DNA of 64,000 nucleotides from Corynebacterium argentoratense DSM 44202 (GTDB taxonomy: Bacteria > Actinomycetota > Actinomycetes > Mycobacteriales > Mycobacteriaceae), in contig NC_022198.1 of NCBI RefSeq assembly GCF_000590555.1, forward strand, positions 1,566,583 through 1,630,582, in the 5' to 3' direction. A program made the position numbers and the translations under genes. Positions 45,015 through 55,104 of this stretch are shown here, piece after piece. The notes below the pieces were generated by a model. The model was not told the DNA's origin. It saw only the letters and a program-made list of their open reading frames with translations, and did no database searches. How positions within the stretch are numbered: position 1 is the stretch's first letter; the number at the start of each line of letters is the position of its first letter.

Positions 45015-46796
45015 GTGTCTGTCGAGACCAAGAAAATTACTAAGGTCCTTGTGGCCAACCGCGGTGAGATCGCCATCCGCGTGATCCGCGCAGCCCGTGA
45101 CGCTGGTATCGCCAGTGTCGCCGTGTACGCAGAACCCGATGCCGACGCACCTTTCGTCTCCATGGCGGATGAGGCGTTCGCCCTCGGCGGCCAGAATTCT
45201 GCCGAATCCTACCTTGTCTTCGACAAGATTCTTGACGCCGCGAAGAAGTCCGGCGCTGACGCTATTCACCCCGGCTACGGCTTTCTGTCCGAAAATGGCG
45301 ACTTTGCTCAGGCCGTGATCGACGCTGGTCTGATCTGGATCGGCCCCTCCCCGCAGTCCATCCGCGACTTGGGTGACAAGGTCACTGCCCGCCACATTGC
45401 TATGCGTGCTAACGCTCCGATGGCTCCGGGTTCCAAGGAGCCCGTGAAGGATGCCGCTGAGGTTCGTGCATTCGCTGAGGAGCACGGCCTGCCGATCGCT
45501 ATTAAGGCTGCGTTTGGTGGCGGTGGCCGCGGTATGAAGGTCGCGTACGAGATGGATGAGGTCGAGGACCTCTACGAGTCCGCTACCCGCGAGGCTGTTG
45601 CAGCCTTCGGTCGCGGCGAGTGCTTCGTCGAGCGCTACTTGGACAAGGCTCGCCACGTCGAGTGCCAGGTTGTTGCTGACATGCACGGCAACGTTGTGGT
45701 TGCTGGTACTCGTGACTGCTCCCTGCAGCGTCGTTTCCAGAAGCTTGTTGAGGAGGCTCCGGCTCCCTTCCTGACGGATGAGCAGCGCACCCGTCTGCAC
45801 GAGTCCGCTAAGGCTATCTGTAAGGAAGCCGGCTACTACGGTGCGGGCACCGTTGAGTACCTGGTTGGTTCCGACGGCCTGATCTCCTTCCTTGAGGTCA
45901 ACACCCGTCTGCAGGTGGAGCACCCCGTCACCGAGGTCACCACTGGCCTCGACCTGGTTCGCGAGCAGTTCCGTATCGCTGAAGGCCGCGAGCTCCACAT
46001 CAAGGAAGATCCGACCCCTCGTGGTCACGCGTTCGAGTTCCGTATCAACGGCGAGGACGCTGGCTCTAACTTCATGCCTGCTCCCGGCAAGATCACCAAG
46101 TACATCGAACCCGCAGGCCCCGGTGTCCGTATGGATTCCGGCATCGTCGAAGGTTCTGTCATTGGCGGCCAGTTCGACTCCATGCTCGCCAAGCTGATCG
46201 TCTTCGGTGAGTCCCGTGAAGAGGCGCTGCAGCGTGCACGTCGTGCGCTGAGCGAGTACGTCATCGAGGGCATGCCCACCGTTCTTCCTTTCCACGCTCA
46301 CATCGTGGAAAACCCCGCCTTCGTCGGTGACGGCGAGAAGTTCGACGTCTACACCAAGTGGATTGAAGAAGAGTGGGACAACCCGATCCCCGCTTACGTC
46401 GATCCTGCTGACGTTGAGGAAGAGGAAGAGGCAACCCCGAAGCAGAAGGTTGTCGTTGAGATCGACGGCCGTCGCGTCGAAATCGCTCTTCCCGGTGATC
46501 TTGCCCTGGCTGGTGGCGGCGCTAGTGGCGCTAAGAAGAAGGCCAAGAAGCGTCGCGCTGGCGGCGGCAAGAAGGCCGTCTCTGGTGACGCTGTGGCAGC
46601 CCCCATGCAGGGCACTGTCATCAAGGTCAACGTCGAAGAAGGCCAAGAGGTTAACGAGGGTGACACCGTCGTGGTCCTCGAGGCTATGAAGATGGAAAAC
46701 CCGGTCAAGGCTCACAAGTCTGGTGTTGTCACCGGCCTGTCCGCTGCTGCGGGTGAGGGCGTCACCAAGGGTGCTGTCCTGATGGAAATCAAGTAG
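45015..46796 (+). CDS. accBC: Acetyl/propionyl-CoA carboxylase alpha chain (biotin carboxylase + BCCP)
   Basis: A 593-residue fusion of biotin carboxylase and biotin carboxyl carrier protein, shared by the acyl-CoA carboxylases that make malonyl-CoA and the methylmalonyl-type precursors of mycolates. N-terminal [23 protein letters not shown] loop [14 protein letters not shown] near 170, catalytic [15 protein letters not shown] near 295; the biotinylated Lys is in EAMKMEN near 558. A basic linker ([14 protein letters not shown]) precedes the carrier domain. The GTG at 45015 follows GGAGG. Codon use is that of a highly expressed gene. Confidence 0.97.
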   Translation: MSVETKKITKVLVANRGEIAIRVIRAARDAGIASVAVYAEPDADAPFVSMADEAFALGGQNSAESYLVFDKILDAAKKSGADAIHPGYGFLSENGDFAQAVIDAGLIWIGPSPQSIRDLGDKVTARHIAMRANAPMAPGSKEPVKDAAEVRAFAEEHGLPIAIKAAFGGGGRGMKVAYEMDEVEDLYESATREAVAAFGRGECFVERYLDKARHVECQVVADMHGNVVVAGTRDCSLQRRFQKLVEEAPAPFLTDEQRTRLHESAKAICKEAGYYGAGTVEYLVGSDGLISFLEVNTRLQVEHPVTEVTTGLDLVREQFRIAEGRELHIKEDPTPRGHAFEFRINGEDAGSNFMPAPGKITKYIEPAGPGVRMDSGIVEGSVIGGQFDSMLAKLIVFGESREEALQRARRALSEYVIEGMPTVLPFHAHIVENPAFVGDGEKFDVYTKWIEEEWDNPIPAYVDPADVEEEEEATPKQKVVVEIDGRRVEIALPGDLALAGGGASGAKKKAKKRRAGGGKKAVSGDAVAAPMQGTVIKVNVEEGQEVNEGDTVVVLEAMKMENPVKAHKSGVVTGLSAAAGEGVTKGAVLMEIK

Positions 46797-46808
46797 CTTC
46801 ACGCACTT

Positions 46809-46855
46809 AGCGCCTGCATGCTCGGCCAAATCGGCCCGCATGCAGGCGCTTTTTG
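46809..46855 (+). terminator. Intrinsic terminator of accBC
   Basis: A perfect 13-bp stem (46809-46821 with 46838-46850) is followed by TTTTTG. It begins about 13 bases after the accBC stop. Confidence 0.92.
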
Positions 46856-46872
46856 CGTTACACTCGTTTGGT

Positions 46873-47553
46873 ATGAACAACGGTGATTTTCGCGTAGGCG
46901 ACGCAGATCGGACAGCAGCCCTGGATTCCTTGTCCACGCTCGCAAGCCGCGGCTACATCACCCTCCCCGAGTTCGACGAACGCTCCCGCAGCGCCGCTGC
47001 TGCGGTGACACGCAACGAACTCAACGCCCTATTCACCGATGTTCCGGCGTCCGCGTTCGAGGGCTCCCCTGGCAACGCCTACACGCCAAACCTCCCAGCC
47101 ACCTACGGTGCGCCGTCTGCACCCCAACTGTGGACTCAAGGCATGTCCTATCCAGTCCCAGATGCGATCGAGTCCCCACGAGAAGGCCGTCATATTCGCG
47201 ACGGCTTTATGGCCATCACGACGATCTGTGTTGTCGCTGCAGCTGACCTGTCAGACATCGAAGCTTTGACGCTGATCATCCCCGTGTTAGCCATCTTGAT
47301 CTACGGGATGAAGCTCGGCCCCAAGAGCTGGTTTGCGCCGACGAAAAAGCAGTTGCAGAAGCAGGAATTGTGGCGCCAGAAGCAGATTGCAGCTATGCAG
47401 ACCCAGCAAATACGCCAGCAATTAGCCATCGAGTCTGCGCAGCGTCGCGCGGAGATCCTGGGCAATTTTGAAGAGTCTGCACGTATCGCTTCGGAGGCAA
47501 CCAAACGTTTCGCAGATAAAGCCAACGACACCACCCGCAAGTTCTTCGGCTAG
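46873..47553 (+). CDS. DUF1707 domain membrane protein
   Basis: A 226-residue protein. The N-terminal DUF1707 domain (FRVGDADRTAALDSLSTLASRGYITLPEFDERS, in parts, about 5-37) is common in actinobacteria and resembles SHOCT-type oligomerisation motifs. One hydrophobic stretch (ALTLIIPVLAILIYG near 130-145) is followed by a charged Gln-rich coiled coil to the end. TACACT (46859-46864) lies eight bases before the ATG, so a leaderless mRNA is likely. Function unknown. Confidence 0.8.
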   Translation: MNNGDFRVGDADRTAALDSLSTLASRGYITLPEFDERSRSAAAAVTRNELNALFTDVPASAFEGSPGNAYTPNLPATYGAPSAPQLWTQGMSYPVPDAIESPREGRHIRDGFMAITTICVVAAADLSDIEALTLIIPVLAILIYGMKLGPKSWFAPTKKQLQKQELWRQKQIAAMQTQQIRQQLAIESAQRRAEILGNFEESARIASEATKRFADKANDTTRKFFG

Positions 47554-47592
47554 CCACTCCCCCGCCCACAGCGCTGACTACACTGGTGTCCT

Positions 47593-47985
47593 ATGGACCC
47601 GATTGAGATCAACGGCGGCCGTTTTTATGCCCGCCCCCTCCACGACGACAATCGCATTGATGATCGCCCCGCACTGTCACTAATCATGGATGATGACGCC
47701 GCGGTGGACTATGTTGCGCGCGCACGGCAACAGTGGGCACAGGAATCGGCGCTGACGTGGGCGGTATGTGAGCAGACCAGCGTGGAGATGCTCGCCTTGG
47801 CTCGCCTGGTACCTAACTGGGAGGAAAAAACCTGCACGGTTTCTGTCACCCCGTGCGGTGATACCTCCCGGGTGTTGCCCAACGACCCGGTCTTAGCGCC
47901 GAAGACGGTCGGCGACGCGGCGTCAGAAATTATGGGGACTATTAGACGCTGGGCGGAAGGCTTTCTAGGCCTACAGCCGGCCTAG
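47593..47985 (+). CDS. Small hypothetical protein
   Basis: A 130-residue acidic soluble protein with no domain that I recognise. It contains DPIEINGGRFYARPLHDDNRIDD at the start (in parts) and a Trp-rich middle. TACACT (47579-47584) lies eight bases before the ATG, the same leaderless layout as the gene before it, so it has its own promoter. It has the look of a conserved corynebacterial protein. Confidence 0.65.
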   Translation: MDPIEINGGRFYARPLHDDNRIDDRPALSLIMDDDAAVDYVARARQQWAQESALTWAVCEQTSVEMLALARLVPNWEEKTCTVSVTPCGDTSRVLPNDPVLAPKTVGDAASEIMGTIRRWAEGFLGLQPA

Positions 47986-48015
47986 AAATTCGACGAGCCG
48001 GCACCGATCTGGTAT

Positions 48016-48249
48016 CTACACGGGGTCGGTATTCTTCAGCGCTTCGACAGCGCGCTTGCGGGTATCGGGATCGAGCTTTCTGCTGAACATCTCCGGCTGC
48101 CACCACTGCCAACTGGTTTTCCACCAATCGATCGGGAAATAGCCTTCTGGGGTGGCTCCGCCGAACCAAGGATGGTTCCCGGGGATTCTGGCCATTAGAA
48201 AAACCTCCAACAACCAGCCGGCTAGTGGCCACAACACGATCAACCACAT
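48016..48249 (-). CDS. Small membrane protein, second part of a TM2-like pair
   Basis: A 77-residue frame: one membrane helix (MWLIVLWPLAGWLLEVFLMA) and a Trp-rich soluble tail (WWKTSWQWWQPEMF). Its ATG overlaps the stop of the next entry (TGATG at 48247-48251), so it is either co-translated or the second half of one gene split by a frameshift. TM2-domain proteins have two helices joined by a tight turn, which the two frames together would give. Confidence 0.55.
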   Translation of the reverse strand: MWLIVLWPLAGWLLEVFLMARIPGNHPWFGGATPEGYFPIDWWKTSWQWWQPEMFSRKLDPDTRKRAVEALKNTDPV

Positions 48250-48449
48250 CAGCCACCCATGGGGCTATCCAGCATTCCGGCGAACACAAACACAAAGATG
48301 GAGACCACCGGTGCGACAGTCCAGAACAAACCGTGCGCTAAAGCCTTGCGGGGCATACCCAAAAAACCGTAGTGAATGCCGGTCACCCCGGACATCACAG
48401 CGATCTTGTACGCCCGCGATTTCGTCCGGTTAACCTGCTTGCCGTCCAC
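48249..48449 (-). CDS. Small membrane protein, first part of a TM2-like pair
   Basis: A 66-residue frame from a GTG at 48449, with IHYGFLGMPRKALAHGLFWTVAPVVSIFVFVFAG (in parts) resembling the first half of a TM2 domain. No ribosome site is visible before the GTG, and open sequence (TPEQAVDLLPEV) continues upstream to about 48500 without an ATG. Its stop overlaps the next start. See the second part. Confidence 0.5.
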   Translation of the reverse strand: MDGKQVNRTKSRAYKIAVMSGVTGIHYGFLGMPRKALAHGLFWTVAPVVSIFVFVFAGMLDSPMGG

Positions 48450-48518
48450 TACCTCAGGCAGGAGGTCTACTGCCTGCTCAGGTGTGGACGCTGCGTTTTA
48501 ACCAAACATGGGGCAAGT

Positions 48519-51500
48519 TTACTCGATAACGAGTAGCAGATCCCCACCTTCGACCTTCGCAGCCTGGGATAGCACCACACGGCTGATCGTGCCACCAGTC
48601 GGCGCGGTGATGGTTGCTTCCATCTTCATAGCCTCGATGATTGCCACCGGGTCGCCAGCCTTGACCTCGTCGCCCTCAACGGCGGTGACTGTCACGACAC
48701 CAGCGAACGGCGCAGCAACGTCTCCAGCCTTGGACGGGTCGGCCTTTTCAGCGGCCTGCGTGGTGGACTCGACGGAGTGGTCACGCACACGCAACGGGCG
48801 GATCTGGCCGTTAACGTTGAACACGACCGTGCGCATGCCCTTGTCATCAGGCTCAGAAATTGCGTCGAGGCGGACGACCAGCTGGACAGAATCACCCAGG
48901 TCGATGACGGTTTCTTCACCCTCGACCAAACCATAGAAGAACTCACGATCTTCCAAAATGGAGGTGTTACCGAAACGGCGGCGGTGCTCGACGAACTCGG
49001 CGGCGGGCTTAGCGAACATCAAACGGTCCAGTGCCGCACGACGGGTTGCTTGATCCTTCGACTCGAGGTTGTCCGCTTCCTCTTCCGGCACATCCACCAG
49101 CGCTGCGGAGGTTTCCGCGCGGCCTTCGAGAATGCGGCTGCGAAAAGGCTCGGGCCAACCGCCGGGAGGGGTGCCCAGCTCGCCACGCAAGAATGCGATC
49201 ACGGAATCCGGGATGTCGTACTTGTGGGGATCGGCAACAAAGTCTGCGGGATCCACGTTGGCACCCACCAGGTGAAGCGCCAGATCACCAACGACCTTGG
49301 ACGAGGGGGTCACCTTGGTGGGGCGACCCAGCATCTCGTTGACCGCAGCATAGTTGTCTTCGATCAGCTCAAAGCGGTCGGCAAGACCCAGCGCAACTGC
49401 TTGGGCACGCAGGTTGGACAACTGCCCGCCAGGGATCTCGTGGCGGTACACGCGACCGGTCGGCCCCGGGGTGCCGGACTCGAAGGGTGCGTACATCGTG
49501 CGCACAGCCTCCCAGTAAGGCTCCATGTCGGAGACGTTCTTCAGGCTCAAACCGGTGTCGCGGTAGGTGTCTGCAAACGCTGCGACAATCGCCGACAGTG
49601 ACGGTTGCGACGTCGTACCTGACAAAGGTGCGGAAGCACCGTCGACCGCATCGGCACCAGCATTTGCTGCCGCCAGGTAGGTAGCCAACTGGCCACCAGC
49701 GGTGTCGTGAGTGTGCACGTGAACGGGCAGATCAAACTCGCGTCGCAACGCCGTCACAAGCTTGGTTGCGGCAGCCGGGCGCATAAGGCCGGCCATGTCT
49801 TTAATCGCCAGGATGTGCGCGCCGGACTCCACGATCTGCTCTGCGAGCTTGAGGTAGTAGTCCAGCGTGTATAGCTTCTCGTTCGGGTCGGCGAGGTTAC
49901 CGGAGTAAGCCATCGCCACCTCTGCTACACAGGTGTCGGTGGACAGAACAGCCTCGATCGCGGGACGCATCTGCGAGACATCATTCAAGGCGTCAAAAAT
50001 GCGGAAAATGTCGACACCGGAACGCGCCGCCTCATCCACGAACTTGTTGCACACGTGGTCCGGGTACGGGGTGTAGCCCACCGCATTGCGTCCGCGCAGC
50101 AGCATCTGGATGTTGATGTTGGGCATAGCCTCGCGCAGTTCATCTAGGCGTGCCCAGGGATCTTCGTGCAGGAAGCGCAACGCGACGTCATAGGTCGCAC
50201 CACCCCACGCTTCCACCGACAACAACTCAGGCGTCAAATAGGACACGTGGCGGGCAGCATCCACCAGGGCGCTGGAACGCACACGGGTGGCGAGCAAGGA
50301 CTGGTGCGCATCACGGAACGTCGTATCAGTGACGGCCAAACGATCCTGGGCGCGCAGCTGCTTAGCGAACTCCACAGGCCCGACGTCGCGGAGAAGATCA
50401 CGCGATCCACGAGGCCGCGGGCTGTGCGGCAGCTTCGGCAACTTATCTGCAGGGGTGCTTGACGCCGGCGGCTGACCATGCGGGCGGTTGACCGTCACGT
50501 CAGCGAGGTAGTCGAGGATACGGCCAGGCTCGTCATCAGCGGGCGGCGCGGACAACAACCAGGGGTGCTCGGCGATAAAGCTCGTCGCAACGCGCTTTTC
50601 AGTGAAATCAGGCTCGCGCAGCAAGGCGCGGAGGAAGCCAATGTTGGTTGCCACGCCGGAAACATGGAACTCCGCCAATGCACGCTGAGCACGAGCAACA
50701 GCGGTGGCAAAATCCGAACCGCGGCAGGTCATCTTCACCAGCATCGAATCGAAGTGAGCGGTGATTTCGCCGCCCAACTGGATCGCTCCGTCAAGGCGCA
50801 CACCCGCACCACCCGGGGATCGGTACGAAGTAATTGTGCCAGTGTCCGGGCGGAACCCGTTCGACGGATCTTCGGTGGTGATGCGGCACTGCAAGGCAGC
50901 ACCGTGCAACTGAACAGCATCCTGTGTGAGCCCCAGTTCCTTCAATGTGACACCTGCGGCGATCTGCATCTGGGCCTTCACCAAATCCACCTGAGTGACT
51001 TCCTCGGTGACGGTGTGCTCGACCTGGATGCGGGGGTTCATCTCGATGAAGACGTGGTTGCCTTGCTCATCGACCAAGAACTCCACGGTGCCGGCACCGA
51101 TGTAACCGATGTGCTTGCAAAACTTCACCGCCTCGGCACAAATCTTTTCGCGCTGCTCCTGGGTGATGTGCTGGGCAGGCGCAATCTCTACAACCTTCTG
51201 GTGACGACGCTGTACGGAGCAGTCACGCTCGAAAAGGTGAATGACGTCGCCGGACGCATCGCCCAGGATCTGAACCTCAATGTGCTGTGGATTGACCACC
51301 GCTCGCTCGATGTAGACCCGCGCATCACCAAAGGCCGACAAGGCCTCGCGGGAGGCTTCCGCCGCCAAGTGGCGAAGTTCTTTTTCGTTGGGGATAAAGC
51401 GCATACCGCGGCCGCCACCACCGGCCACAGCTTTAACGAACAGCGGGTACTGCTGGCCCTTAGCCTGCTCCACCAACACATCAATATCGTCGCTCGGGGT

Positions 51501-51923
51501 GGACTCGTCCAGAGTGGGCAGGCCAGCTTCGCGAGCAGCCGTCACAGCACGAGACTTATCACCCGTCAGATCGAGTACTTCCGGGGTGGGGCCGATAAAA
51601 ACAAGTCCATTTTCCGCGCACTCGCGAGCAAGCTGAGCATTTTCCGACAGGAAGCCATACCCCGGGTAGACAGCGTCCGCGTGCGATTCCTTGGCTGCCC
51701 GCAGGATCTCATCAATATCCAGGTAAGCCTTGACCGGCGAGCCCTCGGTACCAATACGGTAGGCCTCGGATGCATGGCTGCGATGGAAAGAATTGCGGTC
51801 TTCACGCGGGTAGACTGCAACGGTTTCTGCACCGATCTCGTATGCAGCACGGAATGCGCGAACTGCGATCTCGCCACGGTTGGCGACCAGGATTTTCTTA
51901 AACGACGTGGGCTGTTTTTTCAC
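48519..51923 (-). CDS. pyc: Pyruvate carboxylase
   Basis: A 1134-residue one-chain biotin enzyme making oxaloacetate from pyruvate and bicarbonate, the main anaplerotic step in corynebacteria. Domains in order: biotin carboxylase ([17 protein letters not shown] at the start, AVAGGGGRGMRF near 165, EMNPRIQVEHTVTEEV near 295), carboxyltransferase (DTTFRDAHQSLLATRVRS near 545, with the metal-binding histidines in VHVHTHDTAGG near 735), and the carrier domain with the biotin Lys in EAMKMEA near 1100. GTG start with GGAAAGG upstream. The length fits C. glutamicum Pyc (1140). Confidence 0.97.
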   Translation of the reverse strand: MKKQPTSFKKILVANRGEIAVRAFRAAYEIGAETVAVYPREDRNSFHRSHASEAYRIGTEGSPVKAYLDIDEILRAAKESHADAVYPGYGFLSENAQLARECAENGLVFIGPTPEVLDLTGDKSRAVTAAREAGLPTLDESTPSDDIDVLVEQAKGQQYPLFVKAVAGGGGRGMRFIPNEKELRHLAAEASREALSAFGDARVYIERAVVNPQHIEVQILGDASGDVIHLFERDCSVQRRHQKVVEIAPAQHITQEQREKICAEAVKFCKHIGYIGAGTVEFLVDEQGNHVFIEMNPRIQVEHTVTEEVTQVDLVKAQMQIAAGVTLKELGLTQDAVQLHGAALQCRITTEDPSNGFRPDTGTITSYRSPGGAGVRLDGAIQLGGEITAHFDSMLVKMTCRGSDFATAVARAQRALAEFHVSGVATNIGFLRALLREPDFTEKRVATSFIAEHPWLLSAPPADDEPGRILDYLADVTVNRPHGQPPASSTPADKLPKLPHSPRPRGSRDLLRDVGPVEFAKQLRAQDRLAVTDTTFRDAHQSLLATRVRSSALVDAARHVSYLTPELLSVEAWGGATYDVALRFLHEDPWARLDELREAMPNINIQMLLRGRNAVGYTPYPDHVCNKFVDEAARSGVDIFRIFDALNDVSQMRPAIEAVLSTDTCVAEVAMAYSGNLADPNEKLYTLDYYLKLAEQIVESGAHILAIKDMAGLMRPAAATKLVTALRREFDLPVHVHTHDTAGGQLATYLAAANAGADAVDGASAPLSGTTSQPSLSAIVAAFADTYRDTGLSLKNVSDMEPYWEAVRTMYAPFESGTPGPTGRVYRHEIPGGQLSNLRAQAVALGLADRFELIEDNYAAVNEMLGRPTKVTPSSKVVGDLALHLVGANVDPADFVADPHKYDIPDSVIAFLRGELGTPPGGWPEPFRSRILEGRAETSAALVDVPEEEADNLESKDQATRRAALDRLMFAKPAAEFVEHRRRFGNTSILEDREFFYGLVEGEETVIDLGDSVQLVVRLDAISEPDDKGMRTVVFNVNGQIRPLRVRDHSVESTTQAAEKADPSKAGDVAAPFAGVVTVTAVEGDEVKAGDPVAIIEAMKMEATITAPTGGTISRVVLSQAAKVEGGDLLLVIE

Positions 51924-52148
51924 TGGAGGGATGGACCTTTCCTCAAAAGAAGGGTGGGTAACAGGTGACAGAGATTATTCGTCGGTGCCCTGGAGGGTTG
52001 CGACGGGAACCTTTGGTGCAGGACTCAGAACACTCCGACTATGGCGCCCGTCACGGACGTAACAACAAGGGGTAGACTACCACAGCGCAAACCCGATACA
52101 ACTGCCGTAAAAGTGCTACTCAACCGCAGCAGGTGCAGACAGCATGAA

Positions 52149-52186
52149 GGGCAATCTCCCAACCCCTTAAGGTTGAGAAATTGCCC
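52149..52186 (-). terminator. Terminator-like hairpin after lpdA
   Basis: Arms 52149-52164 and 52171-52186 pair over 16 bases with two G-T-type mismatches and a 6-base loop, starting about 28 bases after the lpdA stop. No long T-run. The remaining intergenic DNA to pyc holds its promoter region, with nothing that I can name. Confidence 0.65.
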
Positions 52187-52213
52187 TCTCAAAACACCCA
52201 GAAATTTCTCGGG

Positions 52214-53623
52214 CTAGCCGAGGTCGTCGTGCTGGACCAGCTGACGAGCAGCCTCAGTGATCGAACCAGACAACGTCGGGTACACCGCAAACGTGCTAGC
52301 CAAATCTGACACCGTCAGGCCCTTATCCACGGCCAACGCAATCGGAAGGATCAACTCCGACGCCGTCGGAGCAACAACCACGCCGCCAATAACCAAACCG
52401 GAGTTCTTACGGCAGAACAGCTTCACAAAACCGTGGCGCAGCGAGCGCATTTTGGCACGAGCGTTAGTCGTCAGGGGAAGAACGATCACGCGTGCGTTGA
52501 CCTCGCCCGATTCCACCTGAGCATGGGTCACGCCCACAGCTGCGATCTCAGGGCGAGTAAACACAGCCGTCGCAACAGTCTTCAAACGGATCGGGGACAC
52601 GCCTTCACCCAACGCGTGGTACATGGCGATGCGGCCCTGCATAGCAGCGACGGAAGCCAAGGGGAACAAGTCTGTGCAGTCACCAGCAGCGTAAATACCG
52701 GGAACCGTCGTCCGGGACACGCGGTCGACCTTGATGTGCCCCGACTTTTGGGTCTCAACACCAATGGTTTCCAAACCAAGGCCGGAGGTATTCGGCACAG
52801 AACCGACAGTCATCAGCGCGTGGGAACCGAAGATCTCGCGGCCGTCAGCGGTGCGCACGCATACTCCGCCGTCCTCGGTGCGGGTCACGGTGTCAACGCG
52901 GGCATCCTTTTCCAGCTGGACGCCGCGCTCTGCGAGCACGGTTTCCAACACGTCTGCGGCATCAGCATCATCGTGGGGCAGGATGCGGTCGCGGGAGGCG
53001 ACCATCGTGACCTTCACACCCAGCTCAGCAAAAGCGGAGACGAATTCTGCACCGGTCACACCGGAACCCACAACAATCAGGTGCTCGGGCAGTTCATCAA
53101 TGTCGTAAACCTGACGCCAGGTCAAGATGCGCTCGCCGTCCGGCTGCGCACCCGGCAGGATACGAGGCGATGCACCCGTGGCAAGCAGCACCAGGTCGCA
53201 CTCGATGATTTCTGAAGAACCGTCGATCTTATCCACCGCAATGTAGTGGGTGGTTTGCTTCGGGTTGTAATCGTCAAAACGGCCACGGCCGTTGATCACG
53301 CGAATCCCGGCGCGTTCCATTTGGCGGCCAATGTCCTGGGACTGGCTGCGCGCCAGGTCTTTGACACGTGCGTTGACGGCGTCGATGTGCAGGAAGCTGT
53401 CGGCCAAGGACTTGTCGAAGCCCATGTCGTCAGCTCGACGCAGGTCGGTTTTGATACCGGTGGCGGCGATGAAGGACTTTGAGGGCACGCAATCGTGCAA
53501 GACTGCGGAGCCGCCAAGCCCCTGGTCTTCGATCAAAGTGATGTCGGCCCCGTACTTCGCACCAGCCAATGCTGCTTCGTAGCCGGCAGGTCCGCCGCCG
53601 ATGATGACAATTCGCCTAGTCAA
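52214..53623 (-). CDS. lpdA: NAD(P)H-quinone dehydrogenase LpdA-type flavoprotein
   Basis: A 469-residue member of the disulfide-reductase family: FAD motif IVIIGGGPAGYEAALAG at the start, NAD motif LIVVGSGVTGAEFVSAFAELG near 183, AAGDCTDLFPLASVAAMQGR near 315, and the dimerisation domain. The usual CxxxxC redox pair is reduced to a single Cys45 (LHDCVPSK), and the C-terminal His-Glu pair of lipoamide dehydrogenases is not seen. M. tuberculosis LpdA (Rv3303c) has the same changes and acts on quinones, not on lipoamide. The start is TTG with GGAGG five bases upstream. Confidence 0.9.
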   Translation of the reverse strand: MTRRIVIIGGGPAGYEAALAGAKYGADITLIEDQGLGGSAVLHDCVPSKSFIAATGIKTDLRRADDMGFDKSLADSFLHIDAVNARVKDLARSQSQDIGRQMERAGIRVINGRGRFDDYNPKQTTHYIAVDKIDGSSEIIECDLVLLATGASPRILPGAQPDGERILTWRQVYDIDELPEHLIVVGSGVTGAEFVSAFAELGVKVTMVASRDRILPHDDADAADVLETVLAERGVQLEKDARVDTVTRTEDGGVCVRTADGREIFGSHALMTVGSVPNTSGLGLETIGVETQKSGHIKVDRVSRTTVPGIYAAGDCTDLFPLASVAAMQGRIAMYHALGEGVSPIRLKTVATAVFTRPEIAAVGVTHAQVESGEVNARVIVLPLTTNARAKMRSLRHGFVKLFCRKNSGLVIGGVVVAPTASELILPIALAVDKGLTVSDLASTFAVYPTLSGSITEAARQLVQHDDLG

Positions 53624-53699
53624 GAATCCTCCACTGAAAAAACAATAATTTATTAGCAGTCTAGGTGTTCAGGCAGTGCCGGGGCACATCAGGGCGTGC

Positions 53700-54980
53700 T
53701 CAACCGAACAAACGGTCCAGTACACTGGCGAAGAATTTAATACCTATCCCAACGGCTCGCGGGTCGGCCACCATGTCTTCTTGGTGCAGATCGGAGCGCT
53801 TGCCCTGCCCATTCCAGGCGCCTAGTCGGACCATCGCTCCCGGGATGTGCTGCAGGTACCAGGAGAAATCTTCGCCACCGCTGGATTGCGGGACCTGCAC
53901 GACGGCCTCTGGGTCGATGGCTCGGACGGCATCGGCGCACACCACGGTCGCGACCGCATCGTTAACCACAGGGGGCACGCCCCTTTGGTAATTAACAATG
54001 ACGTCGCACCCTGTCGGTCGCACAATATCGCCAATGAGCTCACGTAGCAGCGGCTCCACCATATTCCACACCGCAATATCGGCCGTGCGGATGGTCCCTT
54101 TCGCCACTCCCCTCTTGGGGATTGCGTTGGCGGTAGCGCCGGCCTGAATGGCGCCAAACACCATGACGGTGCCGCTGCGGGGGTCGATCCGCCGCGACAA
54201 CACTGCCGGAAGTTCGGTCACAACCCTCGACAGCGCGTACACCACGTCCGCACTGCGGTGGGGACGAGACGTATGCCCACCTGGGCCCACAACCTCAATA
54301 TTGATGACGTCCCCCGCCGACGTAATCGCACCCTCGCGGATACCGATACGCCCCACCGCCAACTTGGGCTCCACGTGCAGGGCAAAAATTGTCGACACAC
54401 CGGACAACGCACCCCAGCTAATCACCGAGGGAGCACCGCCATCCATAACCTCCTCGGCCGGCTGGAAAATGCATCGAATACCCTGCGGCAAAGCAGCACC
54501 TTGCTTCACCGCATCAGCCACAGCGCACGCAAAACCCAACAACACCGCGGCGTGCACGTCATGGCCACACGCATGCATCACACCAGGATTCTTCGACGCG
54601 AAAGGCAAACCCGTGTTCTCCGCAATTGGCAGCGCATCAATATCCGCACGGAAAGCCACCCGCAGGGCCCCTGGTTGCGGCAAACCCGCGGCGTCATCGT
54701 GTTCAGTGCCGTCAGACGCGGCGTCATTAACCGAATGAAGATCATCAATGTCGACATACAGGCCGGTGGCGGGAAACAGCACAGGTTCCAACCCATGATG
54801 GCGCAACACTTTGGCGATGAACGCCGTCGTCTCGACCTCATTATGGGAGGTCTCGGGGTAAGAATGCAGGTGCTCGCGCCACGCAGTTACCTCGCGCTCG
54901 TGCTCGGCCAGCCACGCGGTCACCGCCTCAAGCAACCCACCCGGTACGTGCTGCGCCGAATCCACCGCTGTCGTTGACAC
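53700..54980 (-). CDS. M20-family amidohydrolase
   Basis: A 426-residue metal-dependent amidohydrolase of the HipO/AbgB/IAA-amino-acid hydrolase type: the metal ligands are in MHACGHDVHAAVLLG near 125-139 and the catalytic Glu pair in IFQPAEEVMDGG near 165; GPGGHTSRPHRSADVV near 215 is the dimerisation part, and SSGGEDFSWYLQ near 375 the last metal site. It probably cleaves N-acyl amino acids or peptides in the cytoplasm. I start at the GTG at 54980 with GGAAGG upstream; open sequence to 55124 has no site and overlaps the divergent gene. Confidence 0.9.
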   Translation of the reverse strand: MSTTAVDSAQHVPGGLLEAVTAWLAEHEREVTAWREHLHSYPETSHNEVETTAFIAKVLRHHGLEPVLFPATGLYVDIDDLHSVNDAASDGTEHDDAAGLPQPGALRVAFRADIDALPIAENTGLPFASKNPGVMHACGHDVHAAVLLGFACAVADAVKQGAALPQGIRCIFQPAEEVMDGGAPSVISWGALSGVSTIFALHVEPKLAVGRIGIREGAITSAGDVINIEVVGPGGHTSRPHRSADVVYALSRVVTELPAVLSRRIDPRSGTVMVFGAIQAGATANAIPKRGVAKGTIRTADIAVWNMVEPLLRELIGDIVRPTGCDVIVNYQRGVPPVVNDAVATVVCADAVRAIDPEAVVQVPQSSGGEDFSWYLQHIPGAMVRLGAWNGQGKRSDLHQEDMVADPRAVGIGIKFFASVLDRLFG

Positions 54981-55104
54981 CCAACACCCTTCCTGCTTCA
55001 AACCCTGACAATCGCGCGCCCAATACGCACTGTTAAGCACCAACTTACCCCCATCGACGACCTGCCCACACAAGAGGGCCCACCGCAGCCCACATTGTGC
55101 CATC

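Noticed and set aside
45012-46937. A 641-codon open frame on the strand opposite accBC
   Set aside because: accBC matches its family along its whole length; the opposite frame has no known domain and arises from strong codon bias in a highly expressed gene.
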